Positions 37,199-47,189 of a DNA stretch of 64,000 nt are shown here, in pieces. Numbering within the stretch: the first letter of the stretch is position 1; every line of letters begins with the position of its first letter. Where the stretch lies: the NCBI GenBank assembly GCA_902598125.1, contig CACKAJ010000004.1, positions 1 to 64,000 on the forward strand, given 5' to 3'. The stretch comes from an uncultured Pelagibacteraceae bacterium. GTDB taxonomy: Bacteria; Pseudomonadota; Alphaproteobacteria; Pelagibacterales; Pelagibacteraceae. The notes under the pieces were generated by a model. That model had not been told where the DNA came from. It searched no databases and saw only the letters and a list, made by a program, of their open reading frames with translations. Position numbers and translations under genes: made by a program.

Positions 37199-37951
37199 TT
37201 ACCTTCTCTGACCGAAAAGTCTTAAAAGCATTATAAATAAATTAATAAAGTCTAAGTATAATGTTAGTGCTCCCATGACAGCTTTTTTACCCATAATCTC
37301 ACCACTATCACTGACTAAATACATGTTTTTTATTTTTTGAGTATCATATGCTGTCAAGCCTACGAAAATCAAAACTCCGATTATTGAAATAATAAAATAC
37401 ATCATTGTAGATTTCATAAAAATGTTTACTAACGATGCAATAATGATTCCAAAAAGGCCCATCATTAAAAAGGATCCAAACTTAGTTAAATCTCTCTTTG
37501 TAGTGTAACCGTAAATACTCATTGCACCAAATGTTCCCGCAGTTATGAAGAAAACTCTAGTTATACTTGTTCCGGTGTACATTAAAAATATTGATGAAAG
37601 CGAGGCTCCCATTAACGCTGCAAATATCCAAAAAGCAGTTTGAGCTTTCGCTGCAGACATTTTTGCAATTCCAAAACTCATATAAAAAACTATTGCTAAA
37701 GGGGCTAACATAATCACCCATTTAAGTCCCGAAGCGTAAATTGTATTCCCAAAGTTTGTTAAACCAATGATCTGCCCCTCATTTGAAGTTACAACAGCCA
37801 TTTTAAAAAATGCTAGAGCTATAAAACCTGTCAATAAAACACCAGAAGCCATGTAATTATAAACTTTAAGCATGTAAGAACGTAAGCCCTGATCTAAAAT
37901 TGCTTCAGAGGCTGATGATCTTACAGTTGATGTTTGTTTATTAAATTCCAT
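37199..37951 (-). CDS. Bax inhibitor-1/YccA family membrane protein
   Basis: Seven-helix membrane protein, 250 residues. The LRSYMLKVYNYMASGVLLTG start, GLTAYDTQKIK and the C-terminal LYLDFINLFIMLLRLFG are the BI-1 signature, with the paired Asp residues thought to set a pH-sensitive leak. In bacteria related proteins (YccA) inhibit FtsH. No functional partner is adjacent. Confidence 0.93.
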   Translation of the reverse strand: MEFNKQTSTVRSSASEAILDQGLRSYMLKVYNYMASGVLLTGFIALAFFKMAVVTSNEGQIIGLTNFGNTIYASGLKWVIMLAPLAIVFYMSFGIAKMSAAKAQTAFWIFAALMGASLSSIFLMYTGTSITRVFFITAGTFGAMSIYGYTTKRDLTKFGSFLMMGLFGIIIASLVNIFMKSTMMYFIISIIGVLIFVGLTAYDTQKIKNMYLVSDSGEIMGKKAVMGALTLYLDFINLFIMLLRLFGQRR

Positions 37952-38029
37952 ACTTTATATATATGTTTTTTTAAAAACTTTTCAATAGTCAAAAATTGAC
38001 CTAAAAATGAGCCATAAATATTAATTTTT

Positions 38030-39067
38030 ATGAAATTTAGAAAACTTGGAACCACAGATATTGATGTGAGTTTAATTTGTCTCGGCACAATGACATGGGG
38101 AACTCAGAACACCGAAAAAGATGCTTTTGAGCAGATGGATTACGCGATATCGCAAGGAATAAATTTTTTTGACACTGCAGAAATTTACTCTGTACCACCA
38201 ACTTCTGAGTCTTACGGTAAAACAGAGATAATGATTGGAAATTGGTTCGAAAAAAGAAAAAACAGAGATAAAATTATTTTAGCTTCCAAAATTGCTGGGC
38301 CAGGATGTGACTGGATAAGAGGTGGAGGCAATAATTTTGATGAAAAGAAAATTGGTGAAGCTATTGATGGTAGCTTAAAAAGATTAAAAACAGATTATAT
38401 TGACTTATATCAATTACATTGGCCTGAACGTTCTACAAATTTTTTTGGAAGAAGAGATTATCTGTTTAATAATCAAGAGGGGAATTGGAATAGTTTTGAA
38501 AGTATACTCGAAGCTTTGGAAAAATATATAAGGAGTGGAAAGATTAGACATATCGGTATGTCTAATGAAACACCATATGGATTATCTAGGTATCTTGAAA
38601 TCTCAAAAAATAAAGGTGCTCCAAGGATGATGTCAGTGCAAAATCCATATAACTTAGTCAACAGAACTTACGAGATAGGTATGTCAGAAATTTCTATTAG
38701 GGAGAAATGTGGTTTACTTGTTTATTATCCACTTGCAGCTGGAGGATTATCAGGCAAATATAGAAATGGTAAAATGCCTAAGGATTCAAGAATGGCGCTT
38801 TTTAAAGGTTGGGAGAGACATTTAAATCCTTTAGCTATGAAGGCCTATGATAAATATTTTAACCTTGCTAAAGATTTTAACCTAACAATGGTTCAGTTAG
38901 CACAATCCTTTGTTAATTCTAGGCCATTCGTTACAAGTAATATTATTGGAGCAACAACTATGGATCAATTAAAAGAGAATGTTGAGAGTATTAATATAGA
39001 ATTTACGGATGAGATGATGGATAGAGTAAATGAAATCCATAACAACAACCCTAATCCATCACCTTAA
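38030..39067 (+). CDS. Aldo/keto reductase (Tas-like)
   Basis: NADPH-dependent oxidoreductase, TIM barrel, 345 residues. The catalytic Asp, Tyr, Lys and His of the family can be read in FFDTAEIYSVPP, LASKIAGPG and YQLHWPE. The Tas-type insert WPERSTNFFGRR and IGATTMDQLKENV near the C-terminus are present. Single gene on the plus strand with its own 78-base upstream gap. Physiological substrate unknown. Confidence 0.9.
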   Translation: MKFRKLGTTDIDVSLICLGTMTWGTQNTEKDAFEQMDYAISQGINFFDTAEIYSVPPTSESYGKTEIMIGNWFEKRKNRDKIILASKIAGPGCDWIRGGGNNFDEKKIGEAIDGSLKRLKTDYIDLYQLHWPERSTNFFGRRDYLFNNQEGNWNSFESILEALEKYIRSGKIRHIGMSNETPYGLSRYLEISKNKGAPRMMSVQNPYNLVNRTYEIGMSEISIREKCGLLVYYPLAAGGLSGKYRNGKMPKDSRMALFKGWERHLNPLAMKAYDKYFNLAKDFNLTMVQLAQSFVNSRPFVTSNIIGATTMDQLKENVESINIEFTDEMMDRVNEIHNNNPNPSP

Positions 39068-39111
39068 TCGAGCGTTGAAATCAGATTAATTTAGTATAAA
39101 AACGAACTGTG

Positions 39112-39609
39112 ATGGTCAAAAAAATTTTTATAATAATTATTTTTACAATCTTTTCTGTTAACACTTTTGCCAATACGCCGAGGTCAACTGGTAAATATAA
39201 AAATTGGGAGAGTTTTGTTGCAGAAACAGAAAAAGGTAAAATTTGCTTTGCTCAAACTGTTCCTACAAAGAGGGCTCCAGGGGCAATTCAAAGGGAGCAA
39301 TCTAAATTGTTTGTTACATTTAGACCTGGTGAGAACATTAAAGACGAAGTTAGCGTTACAAGTGGTCATGATTATAAAAGCTCAACTGTTACTGCTAGCT
39401 CAGGAAAAAAAAGGTACTCCTTTTTCTCGCAAAAAAACTTCGCTTGGCTCTTAGATGATCAAGAAGAAAGAAATTTTATCAAATTAATGAAAAGAGCAAC
39501 AAATCTTATTGTTAAAGCTAGAACAACAAAAGGTGCGGAAACTACTGATCATTATTCAATGATGGGATTTACAAAAGCATATAACACCGCAAAAAAAACC
39601 TGCGGCTAA
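39112..39609 (+). CDS. Invasion-associated locus B (IalB)-like secreted protein
   Basis: 165 residues with a signal peptide (cleavage near TFAN). The mature part has WESFVAETEKGKICFAQTVP and SFFSQKNFAWL and ends with a Cys, the pattern of the alphaproteobacterial IalB-like family. The function of that family outside Bartonella is not established. I chose the ATG at 39112 rather than the GTG one codon before. The stop abuts the argG start with no gap. Confidence 0.75.
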   Translation: MVKKIFIIIIFTIFSVNTFANTPRSTGKYKNWESFVAETEKGKICFAQTVPTKRAPGAIQREQSKLFVTFRPGENIKDEVSVTSGHDYKSSTVTASSGKKRYSFFSQKNFAWLLDDQEERNFIKLMKRATNLIVKARTTKGAETTDHYSMMGFTKAYNTAKKTCG

Positions 39610-40794
39610 ATGAAGAAAATTGTATTAGCTTACTCAGGCGGTTTAGATACTTCAATTATTTTAAGATGGTTGCAAGAAAATTATAGAGCAGAAGTAATTG
39701 CTTATACTTCAGATATTGGCCAAGAAATTGATAGAAAAAAAATTATAACTAACGCAAAACGTCTCGGAGTAAAAAAAATAATAATCGAAGATCTAAAAAA
39801 TATCTTTGTAAAAGACTTTGTGTTTCCAATGATTAGGGCACATGCTGTCTATGAAGGTCTTTATTTACTTGGCACTTCAATTGCTAGGCCCTTAATAGCT
39901 AAAAGACAAATTGCTGTTGCAAAAAAATTTAAGGCTTACGCAGTATCTCATGGAGCTACAGGTAAAGGCAATGATCAAGTTAGATTTGAACTTGGTTATG
40001 CTTTTTTTGGTGGAAAAAAAATTAAAACTATCGCGCCTTGGAGAGAATGGAAATTACAATCCAGAGCTGACCTAATTAAATATGCAAAAAAAAATAATAT
40101 TCCAATCCCTAAAGACAAAAAAGGTGCGCCCCCTTTCTCTGTTGATGATAATATTTTCCATACTTCTACCGAGGGAAAGGTCTTAGAAAATCCAAAAAAT
40201 TCTGCACCAGAGTTTATTTTTCAAAGGACAGTTTCACCAAAAAAAGCTCCTAACAAAAAAACAAAAGTGAAAATAACTTTTAAAAATAGTAATCCTATTG
40301 CTGTAAATGGAAAAAGACTAAGACCTGATAAACTTTTAGATAAATTGAATAACCTAGCTGGGAAAAATGGTGTTGGAAGAGTAGATCTTGTGGAAAATAG
40401 ATTTATTGGTATTAAATCCAGAGGAGTGTACGAAACACCTGGCGGGACTTTATTATATGCTGCACATAGAGCGATGGAGTCGGTGACTTTAGATAAAAAA
40501 ACAGCACACGATAAAGAGAAAGTTATGCCAGAGTATGCAGAGTTAGTTTACAACGGATATTGGTTTTCGAAAAAAAGGATTAAACTTCAAAAAATAATTG
40601 ATAGAAAAAGAAATCAAGTTTCTGGCGAAATACTTTTAAGCTTATACAAGGGAAATATCACAATTCTTTCAAGGAGCACAAAAAACAAAGCCTATTCAAT
40701 GAAAAAAGTTTCTTTTGAAGAAAACAAAACCTTTAATAAGAAAAAAGTTGAAAATTTTATAAAATTTCATTCTAAACGGTTAAATAAAGGTTAA
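39610..40794 (+). CDS. argG: Argininosuccinate synthase
   Basis: ATP-dependent ligation of citrulline and aspartate in arginine synthesis. The N-terminal PP-loop AYSGGLDTS is at residues 6-14, followed by SHGATGKGNDQVRFE and SVDDNIFHTSTEG, and the RGVYETPGG motif. 394 residues, of the usual size. The ATG immediately follows the stop of the IalB-like gene, although the two functions are unrelated. Confidence 0.97.
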   Translation: MKKIVLAYSGGLDTSIILRWLQENYRAEVIAYTSDIGQEIDRKKIITNAKRLGVKKIIIEDLKNIFVKDFVFPMIRAHAVYEGLYLLGTSIARPLIAKRQIAVAKKFKAYAVSHGATGKGNDQVRFELGYAFFGGKKIKTIAPWREWKLQSRADLIKYAKKNNIPIPKDKKGAPPFSVDDNIFHTSTEGKVLENPKNSAPEFIFQRTVSPKKAPNKKTKVKITFKNSNPIAVNGKRLRPDKLLDKLNNLAGKNGVGRVDLVENRFIGIKSRGVYETPGGTLLYAAHRAMESVTLDKKTAHDKEKVMPEYAELVYNGYWFSKKRIKLQKIIDRKRNQVSGEILLSLYKGNITILSRSTKNKAYSMKKVSFEENKTFNKKKVENFIKFHSKRLNKG

Positions 40795-40816
40795 ATATTT
40801 GATACAATACTCTTAG

Positions 40817-41203
40817 ATGAACAATTCGATTCGAAATATTCAGCTAGTTGCCGTTGTAATTGTCTTGATCTCAACAATAGTTGCCTTCTTTTTAGAAATG
40901 AGAGAAATGTACGATAATAGGGATATTACACTAGCAGACCTGCTTTTAATGTTCATTTACATTGAAGTTATCGGATTGGTCAGGTCTTATTGGGAAACAA
41001 GAGCAGTTAGGATTACTTATCCTTTAGTAATTGCAATAACAGCCTTAGCCCGATTTATAATATTGCAAGACAAAGAGAGTGACCCCACAAACTTAATTTA
41101 TATATCAGTTGCAATTTTAATAGTGGCTTTAGCTACTGTAATAATTAGATTTAGAAATAGTAGGTATTTAAAAATTGATAAATCTAAATCTAACGAGCTT
41201 TAA
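40817..41203 (+). CDS. PsiE family membrane protein
   Basis: 128 residues, four helices. LEMREMYDNRDITLADLLLMFIYIEVIGLVR and ARFIILQ are typical of the phosphate-starvation-inducible PsiE family, whose function is unknown. It lies 22 bases after argG and overlaps convergent folD by 14 bases. A TACAAT at 40803-40808 could be a weak -10 element, but no -35 is evident. Confidence 0.85.
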   Translation: MNNSIRNIQLVAVVIVLISTIVAFFLEMREMYDNRDITLADLLLMFIYIEVIGLVRSYWETRAVRITYPLVIAITALARFIILQDKESDPTNLIYISVAILIVALATVIIRFRNSRYLKIDKSKSNEL

Positions 41204-42029
41204 AACAATCTAGGGTATTTTTAAGTAAACAGGCAATAGTCATTGGTCCTACTCCGCCAGGCACTGGTGTTATGGCTTTACATTTTTCTTTTACAGTATC
41301 AAAGTCAACGTCCCCAACAATTTTATTTCCCACTTTATTTATTCCCACATCAATAACTATTGAGTTTTTTTTTACCCAATCCTCTTTCACTAGTTTAGCT
41401 ACACCAACTGCTGCAACAAGTATATCAGCCTTTAAACACTCTTGTTTTAAATCTTTTGTTTTTGAATGTACAACTGTGACTGTGCAGTTTTCTTTTAAAA
41501 GTAATTGAGCCAAAGGTTTACCGTTTAAATTTGATCTACCGATTATAACTGCATGTTTTCCTGATAAATTTTTTTCAACTTTTTTTATCAAATATAAACA
41601 TCCTAAGGGGGTGCAAGGTACTAAAGCATGATAACCGGATGAAAGGTTTCCAACATTAATAGGATGGAATCCGTCTACATCTTTTTTAGGACTCACAGCA
41701 TTAATAATTTTTTCCTTATTAATTTGGGGAGGCAAAGGTAGTTGAACTAATATGCCAGAAACATCAATATCATTATTAAGATCTTCAATCTTTTTTAAAA
41801 TTTCCTCTTCTGTAACCTCTTTAGAGTATCTGACAACATTTGAATTTATTCCGACCTCTTTAGCGCTTTTTTCTTTATTCTTAACGTAAATCTGACTTGG
41901 AGCGAAATCTCCAATTAATATGACGGTTAATCCAGGAACTTTTTTTTTTTTAGATTTTAATACGTCAATTTCTTTTTTAATCTCTTGTCTTAAAATTTTA
42001 GATTCTTTTTTTCCATCTATAATCATCAT
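41190..42029 (-). CDS. folD: Methylene-tetrahydrofolate dehydrogenase/cyclohydrolase
   Basis: Bifunctional one-carbon enzyme. The catalytic Lys in YVKNKEKSA, VQLPLPPQI, VDGFHPINVG and the nucleotide loop GRSNLNGKPLAQLL followed by TPVPGGVGPMT are unmistakable. 279 residues. The start shares one base with the yggT stop. Confidence 0.97.
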   Translation of the reverse strand: MMIIDGKKESKILRQEIKKEIDVLKSKKKKVPGLTVILIGDFAPSQIYVKNKEKSAKEVGINSNVVRYSKEVTEEEILKKIEDLNNDIDVSGILVQLPLPPQINKEKIINAVSPKKDVDGFHPINVGNLSSGYHALVPCTPLGCLYLIKKVEKNLSGKHAVIIGRSNLNGKPLAQLLLKENCTVTVVHSKTKDLKQECLKADILVAAVGVAKLVKEDWVKKNSIVIDVGINKVGNKIVGDVDFDTVKEKCKAITPVPGGVGPMTIACLLKNTLDCFKAR

Positions 42030-42319
42030 TAAAATAAACTTGGAGCAAACATTTCAAAAACAAAATTTCTTAAAAACATTAGCACTAAAATTAAAATTAC
42101 TGGAGAAATATCTATTGAACCTAGGTTAGGTAAAAATCGTCTTATATAGTTTAAAGCTGGAGCAGTTAATCTGTAAGAAAAATCAAGAACTGCATAAACA
42201 AACCTATTTCCAGTATTTAAGATATTAAAAGCAACTAACCAACTTATAACTGCGTTAATAATTAATATCCAAATATAAAGAGTAATTACATTGTCAAACA
42301 ATATTAAAACTGACTTCAT
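42029..42319 (-). CDS. YggT family membrane protein
   Basis: 96 residues, two helices. YIWILIINAVISWLVAF, YRLTAPALNYIRRFLPNLGSIDISPVILIL are the YggT signature. Function not established; the family has been linked with osmotic stress and cell division. It lies between mscS (one shared base) and folD. Confidence 0.88.
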   Translation of the reverse strand: MKSVLILFDNVITLYIWILIINAVISWLVAFNILNTGNRFVYAVLDFSYRLTAPALNYIRRFLPNLGSIDISPVILILVLMFLRNFVFEMFAPSLF

Positions 42320-43410
42320 TAATTTTTCTCCACATAAACCGATGTGCTTGGGAATGCGAATGAGGCTTTATTTCTTTCTACAATGTTTTTAATCTCTAAA
42401 GCTAAAGTATCTTTCACATTAAGCCATTCTTGAAAATACTTTGTTTTTGTAAAACAAATTAGTCTTATATCTATAGAGCTAGCAGCAAATTGATCTATTT
42501 TAACTGATAACAAAGTGTCTTCAGATTTAACAAAATCATTACTATTTTTAATATAGTCTTCAATTTCTTTCTTAATATTTTTTAATTGTTCACTAGTGGT
42601 TCGATATTCCAAACCAATCATCCAATTAATTCTTCTATTTGTCGTTTGGGTATTGTTAATTACTGCATTTTCTGCAAATTGAAAATTTGGTATCGTTGCT
42701 AAAGATTTATCAAATCTTCTCACCACAGTCGATCTAAAGCCGATACTTTCTACAGTCCCCTCAATTACACCTTCAACGTATATCCAATCGCCAACTTGAA
42801 ATCTTCTTTCGACCAAAACTAATATTCCTGAAATTAAGTTTTTAAACAAATCTTGAGCTCCTAATGCAACTGCTACACCAAATAAACCTAAACCGGCGAT
42901 GATTGGACCTATTTTTATACCCCAAAGTTCTAGAACAGCTGCGGCCCCCAAAATGAAAATTAAAACTTTTATAGCTTTTATAATCCAATTGATTAAATCT
43001 TTTGAAAGTAGACCTCCAACCGATTTGATAACCACTGATAAAGGTCCAATGACTTGATGAAATGTCCAAAATATTAAAATAGTAATTAAAGATCGATTAA
43101 TAGTTTCTAAAAATTCAGCAGCTTGTGTTTCAACAGTTAAATAACTTGTAGAAACAAAAAATCCTAAAACTACTGGAAAGAACTTGGCTGGTCCCTCCAT
43201 TGAAAAAACAAGAGAGTTATCAAAATTATTTGTAGATTTTGATACATAATTTTCTAATCTTTTGACTACAAACTTAGAAAAAACACCCCTTAAAAATAAA
43301 AAAAATAAAAAAATTAATAATGCAATTATTATCTCTGAGATATTAACTCCAGATATGCCTTTGTTCCACACGTCAAAAAACAAATTTTTAAAATTTTGTA
43401 GTACTTCCAT
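42319..43410 (-). CDS. Small-conductance mechanosensitive channel (MscS family)
   Basis: Osmotic safety valve. 363 residues: four or five N-terminal helices, the pore helix with Gly/Ala spacing in GLGLFGVAVALGAQDLFKN, then the MscS beta domain with VGDWIYVEGVIEGTVESIGFRST and an alpha/beta C-terminal part. It is followed by yggT, another membrane gene with suspected osmotic roles, and overlaps it by one base. Confidence 0.93.
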   Translation of the reverse strand: MEVLQNFKNLFFDVWNKGISGVNISEIIIALLIFLFFLFLRGVFSKFVVKRLENYVSKSTNNFDNSLVFSMEGPAKFFPVVLGFFVSTSYLTVETQAAEFLETINRSLITILIFWTFHQVIGPLSVVIKSVGGLLSKDLINWIIKAIKVLIFILGAAAVLELWGIKIGPIIAGLGLFGVAVALGAQDLFKNLISGILVLVERRFQVGDWIYVEGVIEGTVESIGFRSTVVRRFDKSLATIPNFQFAENAVINNTQTTNRRINWMIGLEYRTTSEQLKNIKKEIEDYIKNSNDFVKSEDTLLSVKIDQFAASSIDIRLICFTKTKYFQEWLNVKDTLALEIKNIVERNKASFAFPSTSVYVEKN

Positions 43411-43414
43411 ACTT

Positions 43415-44113
43415 TTAAACTCTCAATTTTTCTAACTCTTCACCTGGCTGGAAAACTTCTAATTTTTTCCATCCTGAGTTTTTAAATACACTTAAAACTT
43501 TTTCACTTATACATAATACTCTAGATTCTGTCATCAACCCATTCAGAGAGTATTTTTTCACTATTTCAATAAAGCTCTCAGCGCTCCTTTTAGAATAAAT
43601 AAAAATTATGTCAGGAGGATGATTGATAATTATTTTGTTATTTTCCTTATTAAGATCGGTAATTTTTTCAGAAGTATAGTTGATAATCTTATCAACCTGA
43701 AATCCATCATTTTTTAGTTCGAGGTCTAAATTTGATGAGATGTAATCCCCGCAAAAGTAGGCAATAGTTTTTTTTTTATCAATTTGATTTGAATTTAAAA
43801 TAATATTTTTTAGAGCGTTTACAGTTCCACCTGCAGAAATTGTATTATTGTATCCTTTTTGCCTCACAATTTTTTCTGTAATGGAGCCCACGCAGAAACA
43901 TAACTTACTATTATCTTGATTGTTCAACTTAAGATTTCTAATAGCGTTAGCACTTGTAAAAATAAACGCATCATATTTTTTTGCATCAATTGGGCCAACA
44001 TTGGCTGCTGAGATTTTTAATGTTGGTATATGAAGTATTTTATGACCTAGAGAAAAAAGTTTCCCTATTAAATCTTCAGATTCTATTAAAGGTCTTGTAA
44101 TTAAAATATTCAT
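43415..44113 (-). CDS. hemD: Uroporphyrinogen-III synthase
   Basis: Closes and inverts ring D of hydroxymethylbilane. The family is weakly conserved; identification rests on the two-domain alpha/beta pattern (DAFIFTSANAIRNL; DIIFIYSKRSAESFI), 232-residue length and the four-base overlap with hemC. Key residues cannot be firmly placed by eye. Confidence 0.88.
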   Translation of the reverse strand: MNILITRPLIESEDLIGKLFSLGHKILHIPTLKISAANVGPIDAKKYDAFIFTSANAIRNLKLNNQDNSKLCFCVGSITEKIVRQKGYNNTISAGGTVNALKNIILNSNQIDKKKTIAYFCGDYISSNLDLELKNDGFQVDKIINYTSEKITDLNKENNKIIINHPPDIIFIYSKRSAESFIEIVKKYSLNGLMTESRVLCISEKVLSVFKNSGWKKLEVFQPGEELEKLRV

Positions 44114-45030
44114 TTTTTTTTGAAATCCGATCCTGCAAGTTTTAATAATTCTTCCCCTACTGATTTCCCAATATTTACTGCTTCACTAATTTTGCCCATC
44201 ATCTCATAATTAAAGCTTTTCAATCCTGAGTCAGAAAATAATTGAGCTGTAAATTTAAGATTATTATTTTCTATTATTGCTAAACCACCAACAGCTGTTT
44301 CACAATCACCTTTGATTGCTCGTAGCATTGCACGTTCAGATTTTGCGCATACTTCTGTTTCTTTATCGTTAATGTTTCTTAAAAGATTTTTAACTACATC
44401 GTCGTTTTTATTGCATTGAACAGCTATTACGCCTTGTCCCACTGCAGGCAAAACTTCCTCGGTTTTAAAAGATAAACCTATTTTATTAGATAAATTTAAA
44501 CTTTTGACTCCTGCTGCAGCCAAGATGACTCCATCTAATTTACCTTCTTCAATTTTTTTAATTCTAGTATCAATATTTCCTCTCAAACTTGTTACAGAAA
44601 TATTTTTATTAATTTTTTTTAATTGAAGTTCTCTTCTTCTTGAACTTGAGCCAATAACTATTTTACCTTTAAGATCTTCTAAGCTTTTAATTTTATTGCT
44701 TATAATTACATCTCTATAATCATTTCTCTTTATATATGCACCAATGATAAGATTGCTATCTTCTAAGGACTCCATATCTTTTAAGGAATGAACTGCAATA
44801 TCAATTTCTTTGTTAAGAAGTTTTTCCTCAATTTCTTTACAAAATAGATTTTTGCCACCTATTTCAGACAATTTTATATTTTGATTTAAATCACCAGAAG
44901 TTTTAATAGCTTTAAAATTTATATTTCCTTCTGTTAATTCTTTATTATTTTGAATTAAAAGCTTTTTCACTTTTTCAACATAAGCAATTGAAAGCTTGCT
45001 TCCTCTGGCACCGATTGTAATTTTAGTCAT
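44110..45030 (-). CDS. hemC: Porphobilinogen deaminase
   Basis: Polymerises four porphobilinogens into hydroxymethylbilane. IGARGSKLSIAY, VHSLKDME, GSSSRRRELQL, RGNIDTRIKK and the cofactor-attachment Cys in GDCETAVGG are present. 306 residues. First gene of the hemC-hemD pair; the remaining heme genes of this window are near 61-63 kb. Confidence 0.96.
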   Translation of the reverse strand: MTKITIGARGSKLSIAYVEKVKKLLIQNNKELTEGNINFKAIKTSGDLNQNIKLSEIGGKNLFCKEIEEKLLNKEIDIAVHSLKDMESLEDSNLIIGAYIKRNDYRDVIISNKIKSLEDLKGKIVIGSSSRRRELQLKKINKNISVTSLRGNIDTRIKKIEEGKLDGVILAAAGVKSLNLSNKIGLSFKTEEVLPAVGQGVIAVQCNKNDDVVKNLLRNINDKETEVCAKSERAMLRAIKGDCETAVGGLAIIENNNLKFTAQLFSDSGLKSFNYEMMGKISEAVNIGKSVGEELLKLAGSDFKKK

Positions 45031-45087
45031 AAATTGATTATATATTTGAAAGATCTAAATTATACTATTTAAATAATTAAAAATATA

Positions 45088-46164
45088 ATGGCAAAAAAAA
45101 TAACTTTTCTTGGAATTGAAACCAGTTGTGATGAAACAGCTGCTGCTGTTATAAAAGAAAATGACAAAGGAACTGCGGACATCTTATCTAATGTAGTTTC
45201 AAGTCAAATTGAAGAACATAAGAAATTTGGTGGTGTTGTGCCTGAGTTGGCAGCTAGAGCTCACTTAGAAAATATTGAGTACATTATTGATAGAGCTTTA
45301 AAAGATAGCAAAATTTCAATCGATGAAATCGATGGAGTTGCTGCAACAGCTGGTCCTGGTTTGATAGTTTGTTTAACTGTTGGTTTAAATATTGGAAAAT
45401 CGATCGCCGCTTTTTCAAATAAACCATTTATTGGGGTAAACCACTTAGAGGGTCATGCACTGAGTCCAGGTTTAGAAAAGAAAATTAAATTTCCTTATTT
45501 ATTGTTATTAATTTCAGGAGGTCATAGTCAATTTCTTATTGTTAAAAATGTAAATGATTATGAACAATTAGGAACAACAATTGATGATGCATTAGGTGAA
45601 GCTTTTGACAAAACAGCAAAGATGTTGGATCTAGGTTATCCAGGAGGACCGAGTGTTGAAAAATTTGCGAAATTGGGAGACAAAAAATTTTTTAAACTTC
45701 CTGAACCAATAATAAATAAAGCAGGGTGTAATTTGTCTTTTGCAGGTCTTAAAACTGCAGTTTTAAGAGAGTCAAAAAAGATAAATGGAGAGAAAAAACT
45801 TAAATATAATTTAGCAGCGTCTTTTCAAGACACAATTAATAAAATTCTTTACAAAAAAACTAAAGTTGCGGTAGAAATGTTTAGAAAAAAAACTAAAATA
45901 GAGGGATTTCAATTAATAGTAGCTGGTGGAGTTGCAGCCAATAAAACTATTAGAGATAATTTATCATCTTTGTCAAATGAGATGAATTTTGTAACTATTT
46001 ATCCTAATTTGAAGTTTTGTGGTGATAACGCCGCTATGATTGCTTGGGCTGGTATACAAAGATTTAAAAAAAATATGATTGATGATATTAAAGTATCAGC
46101 TAAATCAAGGTGGCCACTTGATCAGAATGCTCCGTATATGAAAGGACCGGGACTGAAACTTTAA
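45088..46164 (+). CDS. tsaD: tRNA N6-threonylcarbamoyladenosine transferase TsaD
   Basis: Catalytic subunit for t6A37 modification of ANN-decoding tRNAs. ETSCDETAAAV at the N-terminus, the metal ligands in NHLEGHALS, SGGHSQF, and the C-terminal CGDNAAMIAW are diagnostic. 358 residues. Divergent from hemC across a 57-base gap, and followed after three bases by the GNAT-like gene. Confidence 0.97.
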   Translation: MAKKITFLGIETSCDETAAAVIKENDKGTADILSNVVSSQIEEHKKFGGVVPELAARAHLENIEYIIDRALKDSKISIDEIDGVAATAGPGLIVCLTVGLNIGKSIAAFSNKPFIGVNHLEGHALSPGLEKKIKFPYLLLLISGGHSQFLIVKNVNDYEQLGTTIDDALGEAFDKTAKMLDLGYPGGPSVEKFAKLGDKKFFKLPEPIINKAGCNLSFAGLKTAVLRESKKINGEKKLKYNLAASFQDTINKILYKKTKVAVEMFRKKTKIEGFQLIVAGGVAANKTIRDNLSSLSNEMNFVTIYPNLKFCGDNAAMIAWAGIQRFKKNMIDDIKVSAKSRWPLDQNAPYMKGPGLKL

Positions 46165-46167
46165 TTT

Positions 46168-47109
46168 ATGGATATAAAAAATCATTCTAATAAAATTTAC
46201 CTTGAAAAGTTAAAAAAATTAGTCCCTAAAAATTTAATTATAAAAGAAGTTAATGAAGATAAAAAAGAGTTGGTAAATCAATTTCTCAAAAGTAGAGAAA
46301 ATCTTGGATTTACTTTTAATAATCTTAATTCTCATTTTGGTAAGAATTGGAATTACAATAAATATCCTTATGGCAACATAATGATTGATACTAATAGTAA
46401 TAAAATTGTTGGATTTATGGCTACAATTTATTCTCAAAGAATTGTTGATGGTAAAGAGTACCTTTGTTGTAATTTAGCTCATTTTTACGTAGAAAAAGAA
46501 TTTAGAATGTTTGCTTATTTCTTTTTTCTTTATTTATTAGAACGAGAAAAAGTTATTATTTATTCCCACACTCCAAAGGGCTCTATTATGAATATTTATA
46601 GAAAACTCAATTTTGAAATACAAGTGATGAAATACACTATTAGCTTGGGTTTTAATCTAAAATCGATGTTCTCTGAAAATTTTAAAAGATTGAAAATTAT
46701 TAATGATACACGTGAGATAAAAAATATTTTAGATAAAGAAAATATGAAAATATTCAATGATCATAAAGAGTCTAATTGTCTACATTTTGTGATTATTGAT
46801 AAAAAAAAAATTCTTAAACCTTGTTATTTTGTCATAAAAAGAATTAAAAAATTTCAAATACGACTAGTCGACATAATATATATTTCAAATGTTTTGGATT
46901 ATAAAAATCTAGCGCCAGAAGTTTTCAATAAGATTAGCTTGCTTTATAAGAGTTTTCTAATAGGTCAAAGGTATTTTAAAAATAATGAGAAATTTGAAAA
47001 TAATTTTTCACTATTTTCTAGAACAGTTGAGAAATTTGTTCCTATAAAAAGATATGATAATTTCTATGTTTATGACACTCTTTACTCGGATCACGTTTTA
47101 TTTACTTAA
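46168..47109 (+). CDS. GNAT-like protein of unknown function
   Basis: 313 residues, very Lys/Asn/Ile/Phe rich. Residues about 75-155 follow a GNAT pattern: KIVGFMATIYSQRI, strand LCCNLAHFYVEKEFRMFAYFF at the acyl-CoA loop (degenerate), strand VIIYSHTPKGS and NIYRKLNFE, typical of the fold's last helix and strand. The C-terminal half has no recognised domain. It lies three bases after tsaD and 80 before an acyl carrier protein and a KAS III-like gene, so an acyl transfer role is suggested but unproven. Strong A+T bias hints at an accessory origin. Confidence 0.55.
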   Translation: MDIKNHSNKIYLEKLKKLVPKNLIIKEVNEDKKELVNQFLKSRENLGFTFNNLNSHFGKNWNYNKYPYGNIMIDTNSNKIVGFMATIYSQRIVDGKEYLCCNLAHFYVEKEFRMFAYFFFLYLLEREKVIIYSHTPKGSIMNIYRKLNFEIQVMKYTISLGFNLKSMFSENFKRLKIINDTREIKNILDKENMKIFNDHKESNCLHFVIIDKKKILKPCYFVIKRIKKFQIRLVDIIYISNVLDYKNLAPEVFNKISLLYKSFLIGQRYFKNNEKFENNFSLFSRTVEKFVPIKRYDNFYVYDTLYSDHVLFT

Positions 47110-47137
47110 ATATTACTTTAATCTCAAAATAATAGGT

Positions 47138-47166
47138 GGTTGTGAAAATAAGTGTCATGGTATAAT
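47138..47166 (+). promoter_or_regulatory. Candidate sigma-70 promoter of the ACP/KAS III pair
   Basis: A perfect -10 TATAAT (47161-47166) stands 24 bases before the ACP start. A weak -35 can be read as GGTTGT (47138-47143, 17-base spacer) or TTGTGA (47140-47145, 15-base spacer). It lies in the 80-base gap after the GNAT-like gene. Confidence 0.5.
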
Positions 47167-47189
47167 TTCAAAAAATATTTAATTCTATT